From the NCBI GenBank assembly GCA_964522665.1, contig CAZFVY010000029.1:1-63184 (forward strand): DNA of 63,184 bases, written 5' to 3'. Every line of letters begins with the position of its first letter. Position 1 is the first letter of the stretch. The translations under genes and the position numbers were made by a program. Below are positions 15,965 to 25,600 of the stretch, one piece after another. The notes beneath the pieces were generated by a model. That model was not told the origin of the DNA. It was given only the letters and a program-made list of their open reading frames with translations, and made no database searches. This DNA comes from CAZFVY01 sp964522665. GTDB lineage: Bacteria; Verrucomicrobiota; Verrucomicrobiia; Limisphaerales; CAZFVY01.

Positions 15965-18820
15965 ATGAACACAGAACCGATTTTGAATCCGTGTCCCAAA
16001 TGCGGCCGAGCCATTCCCGACGAGGCGCCGCAGGGCCTTTGCCCGCGGTGCGTGCTGGCCAGCGCGGCCACCCCCACCGAGACCGGCCCCAAGCCGGGCG
16101 AACGCCCGTCGCCGCCGCCCCTCGAAGTGGTCGCCGCCGCGTTCCCGCAGTTCGAAATCATCGAGTTGATTGGCGTAGGCGGCATGGGTTTCGTTTTCAA
16201 GGCGCGGCAACCGAAGCTGGACCGTTTCGTTGCGCTCAAGCTCTTGCCGCAGTCGTTGAGCGCTGACCCGGCGTTCGCGGAACGCTTCCATCGTGAGGCC
16301 CGTTTTCTGGCGCGGCTAAGTCATCCGAACATCGTCAGCGTTTTCGATTTCGGCGAATCGGGCGGGTTTTCCTATCTCCTGCTCGAGTTTGTGGACGGCG
16401 TGAACCTGCGGCAGGCAATGCAGGCCGGGCGTTTCTCTCCGGCCGAGGCTCTCGCCATCGTGCCGAGCATTTGCGGCGCGTTGCAATACGCGCACGACCA
16501 CGGCGTGCTGCATCGCGACATCAAACCGGAGAACATTCTGCTCGACGCCCGCGGCCGCGTAAAGCTCGCCGACTTCGGCATCGCCAAACTGGTGCGCGAG
16601 CCGGGCCAAAAGCCGACCGACGTGTCGTTGACGCAGAGTGGGTCGCAGTTGGGCACGCCGCACTACATGGCGCCGGAACAGATCGAACGGCCGGCGGACG
16701 TGGATCATCGGGCGGATATTTACTCGCTCGGCGTCGTTTTTTACGAACTGCTCACGGGCGAGTTGCCGTTGGGCCGGTTCGCGCCGCCGTCCGCCAAGGC
16801 GGACCTCGACGCGCGCGTCGATGCCATCGTTTTCCGCGCGCTGGCGAAGGAGCGCGAACTCCGCCAACAAAGCGCCGGCGAAGTAAAAACTCAGGTCGAA
16901 GGTTTGGGGACTCGCGCGGAAACGGCGGCTTCCGCGGTTGTTTCACCCGCGCTGACGGCGTCGCCGACGCCGCGTGGGCCATTGCCGGATTGGGCGCGCC
17001 GGGTCGCGTACCTTTTCCTAGTGGCGGGCGCGATTGGATTGCTCCCGACGCTCTTCAGTTTGAATAGCTCGATGCGGGTATTCAACTCGGGCGCGTTGCT
17101 CGCGCTCACGGGAATCGCGCTATTGACCCGCAGCGAGGCGTGGCGTTTCACGGCCTTATTGTCGAACTTCGCGGGAATTGTGCTGGGGTTGGTGAGTCTC
17201 TCGGTATTCCTTTTCGCGGCGCGGGAGGCCCCGCCGGCCACCTACGGGGTAGTCGTCGTTGGTGGCGGAAACCACCCCGGCGCGCTCGCCGTGTTTTTGG
17301 GTCTGCTGCAATTGGGCGGTTTTGTCGCCGGAATCTGGGTACTCTGCCTGCGCAGTCTGCGTCCGGTGTTCGGACTCCCGACGGCGCCGCGTCCTGACGC
17401 ACTGAACAACCTTTGGCCGTGGCGGCTCTACTGGTTGCTGCTATCGATAGTTCTATTGCCCGCCTCCGCGGTCGTAGCCGCGGTACTCGCGCCGATGTTG
17501 ATGAGCCACGGCTTCGGCGGCCTGGGTGGAATCATGGCCGGAATGATACCAATGGTGACTGGCTTGGCCTTGGGCGTCGGCTTCGTGCGGAGCCGACCGA
17601 AGGCGTCGGACGGCAACGCGCCCGGCGTCGCGAGTCCATGGCCGAAGCGCGTTTTCTGGGCCGTGCTGCTCGTAATAGTCTTGCCGGTCCTGGCGCTCAT
17701 CGTCGCGCTCGTCATACCGATGATGTTGAAGCAACCGAAGCCGAGCCCACCGACCGTGGTGGCGGCTGACGCTGCCGCAGAGCCGGACGCGCGGCTCGCC
17801 CGGACGGAAAGGTACGTTGCGGCGACAGGGGCGCGCTTCGCCTGGGAGTTGCGCGCGCGGGGGGCGGGCGCTGTGCGGTTAACTCTCGGTAGCCAGAGCG
17901 CGCTGATCCCGCTCCAAGCAATTGGCTCGGAGAGTTACGTCGTTACGGTACAAGCCGTTTACCGGCGCGTGAGTGACGGGGGCGCTGTGAGATTGAGCGT
18001 CGGTGGCGGTGAAGGACGCAACGGCGTATTTTTCGTCACGCTACCGGCGGCCAAGCCGGACGACAATGGCGTCGCCACTATGTCGAGCTCGGCGCTTGAA
18101 CCATTTCAAAACGGGACTTCCTACATCCAACGCGCCGGCGAGCCAGCCTACGGTGGCATCCTCCGGCTCGATCTCCCCGGCGACCCGCGCGACGTGATCG
18201 CCAACGCCGCCGCGCAAGCGGCCGCTGACTTGCCGCTCAAGTTTAGCACGGCTGTCCCGATCGCCTTCGCGGGCTCGGAGCCTGTGCAGATGGAGATTAT
18301 TCCGGCGTCAACCAACCTCGCGGCGAGCCGGGACGGGGAGTTAACACGAATTCAACTCGGGGCGGGAACAAACTCAGTTGAGACGGTGTGGAAGCTCCGC
18401 GCGAGCGTTCCGGCTGACGTTCGATTGACATTGGGAAGTCGTCGCGTTCGGATTCCGCTTCAACCTGTCGGGCAAGGCAATTATGTTCTTATGGTGATGG
18501 CGTGGTACCAGCGCGAAGATGTCACGAACGCTCCGGTAGGGTTTAGTATCAAGGGAGTCCAGATGGAAAATGGTAATCACTTGAAAAACATCGAGTTACC
18601 CGACGAACCTCCGGCCGTGATAAGGGCGGCTCTTTCAGGCGAACCAAGTGAGATTTTTAGAATCGCCAGAAATTCCGTCTCGGGCGACCTCCCGTTGCAC
18701 TTCAACGTCCCAGTTCGGATCGCCAACGCCGGCGCAGAGGAAGTACGCCTAGAGCTTATCCCCGGACCGCACATCGCTGAAACACCGCCGACCTCCATCG
18801 GGCGTCCCGCAGCTCAATGA
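15965..18820 (+). CDS. Membrane Ser/Thr protein kinase with N-terminal zinc ribbon
   Basis: This 951-residue protein starts with a zinc ribbon (CPKC at about 10-13 and CPRC at 26-29), then a Hanks-type kinase (about 60-310): Gly loop GVGGMG, catalytic Lys in VALKLL, HRDIKPENILL, DFGIAKL, GTPHYMAPEQ. All key kinase residues are present. Several hydrophobic helices follow (about 345-590), and the C-terminal third contains two related beta-rich modules (around 615-780 and 800-945, both with LTLGSxxxxIPLQ), likely an extracytoplasmic sensor. It overlaps the downstream sigma factor gene by 4 bp (ATGA), implying translational coupling and probable phosphorylation control of that sigma factor. The overlap, with the kinase first, is a clear partnership signal. 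Confidence 0.93.
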   Translation: MNTEPILNPCPKCGRAIPDEAPQGLCPRCVLASAATPTETGPKPGERPSPPPLEVVAAAFPQFEIIELIGVGGMGFVFKARQPKLDRFVALKLLPQSLSADPAFAERFHREARFLARLSHPNIVSVFDFGESGGFSYLLLEFVDGVNLRQAMQAGRFSPAEALAIVPSICGALQYAHDHGVLHRDIKPENILLDARGRVKLADFGIAKLVREPGQKPTDVSLTQSGSQLGTPHYMAPEQIERPADVDHRADIYSLGVVFYELLTGELPLGRFAPPSAKADLDARVDAIVFRALAKERELRQQSAGEVKTQVEGLGTRAETAASAVVSPALTASPTPRGPLPDWARRVAYLFLVAGAIGLLPTLFSLNSSMRVFNSGALLALTGIALLTRSEAWRFTALLSNFAGIVLGLVSLSVFLFAAREAPPATYGVVVVGGGNHPGALAVFLGLLQLGGFVAGIWVLCLRSLRPVFGLPTAPRPDALNNLWPWRLYWLLLSIVLLPASAVVAAVLAPMLMSHGFGGLGGIMAGMIPMVTGLALGVGFVRSRPKASDGNAPGVASPWPKRVFWAVLLVIVLPVLALIVALVIPMMLKQPKPSPPTVVAADAAAEPDARLARTERYVAATGARFAWELRARGAGAVRLTLGSQSALIPLQAIGSESYVVTVQAVYRRVSDGGAVRLSVGGGEGRNGVFFVTLPAAKPDDNGVATMSSSALEPFQNGTSYIQRAGEPAYGGILRLDLPGDPRDVIANAAAQAAADLPLKFSTAVPIAFAGSEPVQMEIIPASTNLAASRDGELTRIQLGAGTNSVETVWKLRASVPADVRLTLGSRRVRIPLQPVGQGNYVLMVMAWYQREDVTNAPVGFSIKGVQMENGNHLKNIELPDEPPAVIRAALSGEPSEIFRIARNSVSGDLPLHFNVPVRIANAGAEEVRLELIPGPHIAETPPTSIGRPAAQ

Positions 18821-19581
18821 ACCAATCCGTTTCTTCTACCGCCGCGTCGCCTCCGGCGAAGGGCGGCGTGTTTGTCACCACCCGGTGGACTTGCGTGTTG
18901 GCCGCGCGTGGGGAGACGCCGGAGGCGAAAGCGGCTCTTGGCGAACTTTGCGAAGCTTATTGGACGCCAGTCTTTCGCTTTCTGCGGGGTGAAGGTCGCG
19001 ATGAGGATATCGCGCGGGAACTGACGCAGGAGTTCTTCGCTCGAGTTCTGACGCGCGACGGTTTCACTCATGCCGACCCGGTGCGCGGGAGGTTCCGCTC
19101 TTTCCTGCTCGGCGCGGTGAAACATTTTCTCAGCGACCGGCGTGATCGGGAACGGACCGCGAAGCGCGGCGGCGGCGTGGGCGCCGAGCCACTGTCGTCC
19201 GAGGGCGGCGCAGACACGCAAGCCGGCTTCCAAATCGCCGACGCGAAGGCCGGCGTGCCGGACACCTACTTTGACCGGCAATGGGCGTTCGCGCTGATGG
19301 ATCGGGCGTTTGCCACGCTGACGGACGAATTGGCCACGGCCGGAAAAGCCGAACAGTTCACCGTCCTCAAACCGTGGCTGATCGGCGAGACTCCCGCGAT
19401 GTCGCAAGCCGGCGCGGCGCGCGCGCTCGGGCTAAGCGAGGGGGCGGTGAAAGTTGCCGTGCATCGGTTGCGAAAACGCTTCCGGGAACTGATCCGCGCG
19501 GAGATCGCGCAGACGGTCCCCGACAGCGCGGACATCGACGCCGAGCTACGTTACCTGGTCGAGGTTTTGGCGGCGCAATGA
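18817..19581 (+). CDS. ECF-type RNA polymerase sigma factor coupled to Ser/Thr kinase
   Basis: This 254-residue sigma-70-like protein has region 2 near residues 45-105 (LGELCEAYWTPVFRFLR, then DEDIARELTQEFFARVL, the -10 contact region) and region 4 near 200-235 (AGAARALGLSEGAVKVAVHRLRKRFRELI), the -35 HTH. A long linker between them (about 105-190) is typical of the larger ECF subgroup found next to Ser/Thr kinases in Planctomycetes and Verrucomicrobia. No anti-sigma gene is adjacent; regulation is likely by phosphorylation from the overlapping kinase. Start ATG 18817 overlaps the kinase stop. Confidence 0.92.
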   Translation: MNQSVSSTAASPPAKGGVFVTTRWTCVLAARGETPEAKAALGELCEAYWTPVFRFLRGEGRDEDIARELTQEFFARVLTRDGFTHADPVRGRFRSFLLGAVKHFLSDRRDRERTAKRGGGVGAEPLSSEGGADTQAGFQIADAKAGVPDTYFDRQWAFALMDRAFATLTDELATAGKAEQFTVLKPWLIGETPAMSQAGAARALGLSEGAVKVAVHRLRKRFRELIRAEIAQTVPDSADIDAELRYLVEVLAAQ

Positions 19582-19613
19582 CACGCAAGTGCCAACTGAG
19601 AGCCGCGCGCCGG

Positions 19614-22121
19614 TTACCGGAACATCGCGTTTTTGGCGTCGCCGCGGGTAAGCAGGTACGCCACCAGGTCTTGAATCTCCTCAAGCTTAAGCGAGTTCAA
19701 CAGGCCTTCGGGCATCATCGAGACTTTTGACGGTTCCATCGATTCGATGTCTTTCCGGTGAATGTTGGTCATCTGGCCGGGGTCGAACATATCTTCGATG
19801 ACGTTGAGGTCAGCGGCGTTGAGATTGCCCACGCGCCCCGTAATGGTCTCGCCGTCTTTTTTGCGGATGATGATGGCCTCGTATTGGTCGCTGATGATCT
19901 TGCTCGGCTCGACGATCGATTCGAGCAGATCATGCACGCTGAAACGGCCGCCGACGCCGGTCAATTCCGGTCCGACCGAGCCGCCTTCGTTGACGAAACG
20001 ATGACACGCGGCGCATCCCACGGCGCCGTAGAGCTGCCGACCGCGATCGAAGTTGCGCCCTTTGCCCAAATCTTTTTCGACCAAAGGCACGAGTTCCGCG
20101 AGCTTCCATTCACGCACAAACGGACGGGCGGCGATGAGATCACGTGGCGATTTGCGTTCCGTGCGCGCCTCGAGAATCGGCTTCAGTTCAGTGCGCTCGG
20201 CCTCCGTCAGATTGGCGACGGCGTCGCTCTTGGCGCGACGCAGGGATGGAGCGAAGGTGTTGCCGCCCCGGTAACTTTCGGCCAGCGTGAACCAGCGGAA
20301 GTAATCCTCGCGCGCGGCCGGCGTCCAACCCGTTTTGAGCGAACGCAAGGATACGGCGTAGTCGATCTGTTCTTCTTGCGTGGGTGCCGCGCGGAGGGCG
20401 GCCACGACTTTAACGGCGGCGTTCGGGGCTTCCAAATAAACGAGCAGGCGGGCCAGCAACTCGTCCAATTCCGGTCGCTTGGCGGGGAGCAGGGGATCGA
20501 ATTTCGCGATCAAGCGTTGCCGCTCTGCGTCGTCCGGCTTCCCGAGGCGAGTGAACACCAGCGAATAGGCGCGCAGCAGATCAACCCGGTCGCTCGGGCC
20601 GAGCGCTGGCCAGGCGATACCATCAAGCGCGCCGAGCAGCCGCGCGCGCAAGGCCGGGTCGGGCGCCGGATCGCTCGGTTTGCGATGAATCGCGTCCTTG
20701 CCGCTGAGGCGGGTCAGAGCAACCAGGGCGGCGATGGCGCGCCGCGGATTCTTCTCGGTGAGCGCTTTCTCGCGCCACTGCGCGACGTCCTGCCATTCGA
20801 GCGCGATACGCGCGGCGAAACGGAGCGAGCGATCGGGGTCCGAGAGATACGGCCAGACCGTCTTGACCGCCGCTGGATCCTGATGTCCGTGGAACGATTC
20901 CAGTTTGTGCCGCAAGTCGCGCTGAGCCTGAAGCCGGGTGTCGGGCCGGCTTGGCGCGGTCGATTCCGAGCCGACGTAGGTCACGCGGTACAGCGCGGAT
21001 TGCGCGCCGCGTCCCCCGACCGCGATCAGCATCGAGCCGTCGGCCGGATTGATGACGAAATCGGTGACCGGAAACGGCTGGCCGCTGATGAATTCCTCGA
21101 CCTCGGCGGTGTAACTCGCGCCGCTCGGCGTAAGGTGAAGCGCGCGGATTTTGCCAAAGCTCCAGTCGGCCAGGAACAGCGCTTCCCGGTACTTCGTCGG
21201 GAATTTGGCGTCGTACCCAAAGCCAATGCCGGTCGGCGATCCCGGACCGATGTCCAACACCGCGCCGAAGCTGTCGATATAGTAATCCGGCCATTTGGCG
21301 TTGCCGTTCCGGAAGCCGAACTCCGCGCCGCTGATGACATGATTCACGCGGGTCGGACGGTACCAGGGATCACCGATGTCCCACTCCATGTCCGCGTCGT
21401 AGGTGAACAATTCACCGACGCTATTGAACGCAATATCAAACTCATTGCGCATGCCCATCGCGATCAATTCCCACTCTTTGCCATCGGGACTCATGCGCGA
21501 GATGAAACCTTGGGGCGCGTAGGAGTCGTCCATGAAGCCGGTCGGCATCCGCGGCAGCAATTGGTCCTCGCTCCAGTCCATGGGCGCACGCGAGGATTTC
21601 ATTTCGGTGAGCGTGCTGCTGTTGCCGATGGCGACAAAAATCGATTTGCCGTCCGGCGCCAGGACGAGCGAGTGAAGCCCGTGCTCGCCGCCCGCCTGGA
21701 CTTGGCGGAGCAATTCCACTTTGTCAAATTGATCGTCGCCATCCGTGTCGCGGACGCGATAGACGCCGTGGGGGCGATTACCCTCGTTCACCGCGACGTA
21801 AAGGCTGTCGAACGCATAGAGCAAGCCGTGCGCGCCGCCGATGGGAAGGTTGATGTTCTCCGTCTTGGTGACGCCGCCGCTCAGCGGCGGGATGGTCACG
21901 CGGTGTAACGCGCCGTGCTGGTCGGACACGATTAAGCGGCCTTTGGGATCCAGGCACATCGCGACCCAGGAACCCTCGGTTTCGCGCGGCACCGTGTAGA
22001 GCGTTTCAATTTTGAATCCCTTCGCGATTTTGATGTTCGCGCCGCCGACCAAGTCGGTCGCGGCGAAGAGAGTGAGGTTCGCGAAGAGCAGGCCGAGGAT
22101 CGGCAGGGCGTTCGTTTTCAT
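19614..22121 (-). CDS. PVC-type beta-propeller/HEAT/cytochrome c protein
   Basis: This 835-residue exported protein has a signal peptide (MKTNALPILGLLFANLTLFA), a glucose-sorbosone-dehydrogenase-like propeller at about 25-390 (with WVAMCLDPKGRLIVSDQHG), a helical HEAT-like segment at about 400-640, and a C-terminal cytochrome c with the haem site CAACH near residue 700 and a likely axial Met in SMMPEGLLN near 805. The layout is the 'PVC-type haem-binding CxxCH protein' abundant in Planctomycetes and Verrucomicrobia, thought to oxidise sugars or related compounds in the periplasm and pass electrons to a respiratory partner. The substrate is unknown. It is convergent with the sigma factor gene (32-bp gap), so not in its operon. 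Confidence 0.93.
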   Translation of the reverse strand: MKTNALPILGLLFANLTLFAATDLVGGANIKIAKGFKIETLYTVPRETEGSWVAMCLDPKGRLIVSDQHGALHRVTIPPLSGGVTKTENINLPIGGAHGLLYAFDSLYVAVNEGNRPHGVYRVRDTDGDDQFDKVELLRQVQAGGEHGLHSLVLAPDGKSIFVAIGNSSTLTEMKSSRAPMDWSEDQLLPRMPTGFMDDSYAPQGFISRMSPDGKEWELIAMGMRNEFDIAFNSVGELFTYDADMEWDIGDPWYRPTRVNHVISGAEFGFRNGNAKWPDYYIDSFGAVLDIGPGSPTGIGFGYDAKFPTKYREALFLADWSFGKIRALHLTPSGASYTAEVEEFISGQPFPVTDFVINPADGSMLIAVGGRGAQSALYRVTYVGSESTAPSRPDTRLQAQRDLRHKLESFHGHQDPAAVKTVWPYLSDPDRSLRFAARIALEWQDVAQWREKALTEKNPRRAIAALVALTRLSGKDAIHRKPSDPAPDPALRARLLGALDGIAWPALGPSDRVDLLRAYSLVFTRLGKPDDAERQRLIAKFDPLLPAKRPELDELLARLLVYLEAPNAAVKVVAALRAAPTQEEQIDYAVSLRSLKTGWTPAAREDYFRWFTLAESYRGGNTFAPSLRRAKSDAVANLTEAERTELKPILEARTERKSPRDLIAARPFVREWKLAELVPLVEKDLGKGRNFDRGRQLYGAVGCAACHRFVNEGGSVGPELTGVGGRFSVHDLLESIVEPSKIISDQYEAIIIRKKDGETITGRVGNLNAADLNVIEDMFDPGQMTNIHRKDIESMEPSKVSMMPEGLLNSLKLEEIQDLVAYLLTRGDAKNAMFR

Positions 22122-22641
22122 TATTTAGTAAATTGGAGGCGCGCGCGTGGCGATTTCTTCAAAAAATATTCCCAAGCGCTCATTTCACAGGAATATCCAT
22201 GGGACGTTCCCGCCCGGCGATTCGACGATTGCGCGACGGCTTAAGTCGCGTGGTCCGGGCTTTCGTGAGCAGGTTGCGGCGGTTCGAGGGGGGCCGTCAA
22301 CGGATATTTTTCGGGCGGACGTTATTGCCCCGATGGCGCGCGCGGACGGTGGCCAAATCGGGGTGAGATCGCGGGAGCCGTCGTGGCGGATGCAATCGAC
22401 GGCGCGGAGACCGAGACTAAAATTTTGGGCGAGGCCAGTCCGGGGCAAGAAAAACGATTGCGCTCGCGGGCCGTTTCTCACTCAATGGCCCAGGCCAAAC
22501 GCGTGGTTTCAACTCCTTGGCCTGGTCCACTGGGCGAGCGCCGCCGGGGTTTTGCGGCGCGGGTAATCCGGTTCGTACTGAACGCGACGGCAATATGCTC
22601 TGGCTACGCCTGCACTCGACCGATACGCTGAACTTGATCCG
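22122..22641. other. Gene-free stretch between divergent genes
   Basis: About 520 bp between the PVC cytochrome gene and the propeller hybrid kinase gene. Overlapping open frames on both strands have no family resemblance. It should hold the promoters for both neighbours, but I see no convincing box. Confidence 0.35.
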
Positions 22642-25600
22642 ATGATCGCGCGCGCCCGTACCCGACTTCGCCGTGCCTTTTTCAAGGCGGCGGCGTTGTT
22701 CGCGCTGCTCGCCTTGGCGACCGGTTCTTCGACGTGGGCTCGACAAATCTTTCAGCGGGGCGACAGCGAATACCTGATTGACGCGTGGGAAACCGACGAC
22801 GGTCTGCCGGAGAATTCCGCGACGGCGATGGCGCAGACGGCGGATGGCTACCTCTGGTTTGGGACGTTTAACGGGCTGGTCCGGTTCGACGGGGTCAAGT
22901 TCAGCGTCCTGGATGCTTCCAACACTCCGGAACTGCCGAGCGCCGGCATCGTGAACCTGCATCTCGACTCGGCCGGGAGCATGTGGGTCAGCACGCTGCT
23001 CGGTTTGGTGGTCCGCCGCGGCGGCGCTTGGGTTCGGTACGGTCCGGAGCAGGGTTGGACCGGAAACTATGTGCGGACGTTCTCCGAGAATGCCGGCGTG
23101 CTCTGCCTCACCAGTTTCGATGGCAAGGTTTTCCGCGTGGAAAATGACCGAGTGCGGGAGCTTCCCCGGCCGCCGGGCCCATCCGAAGGTTTTGCGGGCA
23201 ACGTCGATGGGGCGGGCCGGGTCTGGGTGGCGCAGCAGGGATTCTTCGGCGTCTGGGACGGCCAGCGATGGGTGGCTTCTCCGCTGACCGATTTGGTCAC
23301 GAATCATTTCAATTGGGCTGGTCAGGCTCGGGACGGCAGCTTCCTGATGTTGGGCGACACCTCCGGCCTGTTGCGCATCAAGGATGGGCAGCTTCGTGGC
23401 CGCGTTGAACTGCCTCCCATGAGTCCGGGAGCGTGGCGGTTGGACGAAGATGGAGAAGGCAACGTTTGGGTCAGTGGTCACGGGTTGGATCGCATTTCGC
23501 CGCAAGGCCAGGTCGCGCATTTCTCTTCCACGAACGGGCTGACTTACGACAACCTGCGATTCACTTTCGAGGATCGGGAACACAACATATGGGTTGGCGC
23601 CAGCGGCGGCGGCTTGATGCGTTTGAAGCGCCGCACGGTTTTTTCGTACGGCACGGAGCACGGTTTGGCCGAACGGAATGTCAAGGCGGTCATGGAAGAG
23701 GCGCCGGGACGGATGCTGGTGGGCACGTTTGGGCAGGGGATTGAACGACTGGAAGCGGGCCGCTTCTCGCCCGTGCCCGCCCCGCCAGGTCAGGAGTACT
23801 CCGGGTTCGTGCAATGTCTCGTGCGGGACCGCCTGGACAACACCTGGATTGGCAGCTACCGCGCCGAGAGCCTCGGCCGAAGCTTGATCGTCCTCGGGAA
23901 CCATGAGCCGCCCAAGGCGCCGCCGGCGCAGGCTGGCACCGAAGGCGTCCGCTCACTCTTTGAAGACGCGCAAGGGCGAATCTGGCTCGGAACCTATGAA
24001 ACCATCTCCGTTTTCGCCGAGGGACAGTTCAAGACCACCGGGCCGAACGAAAACAACCGTCTGGCTGCCGTTCGAGGTTTTGCCCAAAACCCGTCCGATG
24101 GCACGATGTGGGCGGCGAATTCGTATGGTTTATTTCGCCTCGAGGGCGACGCGTGGCGGGAGATCAAAGCCGCGGACGGCGCGAGCTTGCGTGGACTCAA
24201 TTGCGTCCGCGTCGAGCGGGACGGGACGGTTTGGATCGGCCAGGGCGGCGTCGGCATTCTTCGGCTGCGCGGGCGTAACTGGTCCTCCATCACCCAGCGA
24301 AACGGTCTGCCCGCCCGGGACATCACTTGTTTCCTGGACGATAATCTGGGGAATTGGTGGATGGGCTCGAATCGGGGGATCATTCGCGCTAAGAAACAGG
24401 ATTTGGACGGCGTGGCGGATGGCGTTCAAGCCGAGCTTCCCCATCAGGTCTTCAACATCAGCGACGGGATGGCGAGCGTCGAATGCGCGCCCGGCTACCA
24501 GTCGGCGAGCGCCAGGGACAGCCAGGGCAGGCTTTGGTTCGCCACGTTGAAAGGCGTCGCGATGGTGGACCCGCAAAAGCTTCATCTGAACGTTGAGCCG
24601 CCCAAGGTGGTCATCGAACGGGTCGCCTACACCGATCGTTCCGGCGCCGCGCGCGAGGTTCTCTGGCCCGCCGGGCGGCAGGTCGTCGTTCCCGCCGGCA
24701 GCCGCGAACTGGCGATTTACTACGCGGGCTTAAATTATGCCGCGCCGGAAAAAATGCGCTTTGCTTATCGCGCGGACGAGCCGGGCGCGCGTTGGGTGGA
24801 CGTCCAGGGGCGCCGGAATATTTCGTTCCCTCAGCTCCGGCCCGGCGCGCTGAATCTGCGCGTCAAGGCGGCGAACAACGACGGCGTCTGGAATGAAACC
24901 GGCGCCGCCCTGGCGCTGCTGGTCCAGCCGTTCTATTGGCAGACGCTTTGGTTTCGCGGCTTGGCGTTTCTCGTCGCGGGCGGCGGCATCGGTTTGTCCG
25001 CGTGGCGGCTGACCTTGAATCGGATCGAGCGCCGCCTCGAAGTCCTCGAGGCGCAACGCAATTTGATGGTCGAGCGCTCCCGTCTCGCCGCCATCGTCGA
25101 ATCCTCGGACGACGCGATCATCGGCCAATCCACCGATGGGATCGTCACCAGTTGGAACCACGGCGCGGAACGGATCTTTGGTTACGCCGCGACCGAAGTG
25201 ATTGGCGGCCAAATCGGGACCATCTTTCCGGCGAACCAGCTGGACGACGAGGCGCAAATCCGCCGTCGCATGAATACCGGCGCCGACGCCATTCAGATTG
25301 AAACCGTCTGCGCGGCCAAGTCCGGTCGGTTGATCGTCGTGGCGCAATCGATTTCCGCCATCCGGGACGCGGGCGGGGAAATCCTCGGCTTCGCGCGCAT
25401 CTGCCGCGACGTCACGGAGCCGAAGCGCGCGGAGGAAGCGTTGCGCCGCTCCGAGCAGCAGTTCTCCAATGTGGTCAACACCGTCGATGGCATCGTCTGG
25501 GAGGCCGACGCGCGGACGTTGCGCTTCACTTTCGTGAGCAATCAAGCCGAGCGGCTTCTCGGTTACCCGATCGCCGACTGGCTGGGCCAGCCCGACTTCT

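Noticed and set aside
19758..21908. 716-aa open frame on the plus strand
   Set aside because: It is antisense to the PVC cytochrome gene, which has a signal peptide and CxxCH. The antisense product is His/Asp/Arg-rich with no domain.
22417..23904. 495-aa minus-strand open frame over the kinase start
   Set aside because: It overlaps the propeller repeats of the hybrid kinase in antisense. The composition is typical of shadow frames.
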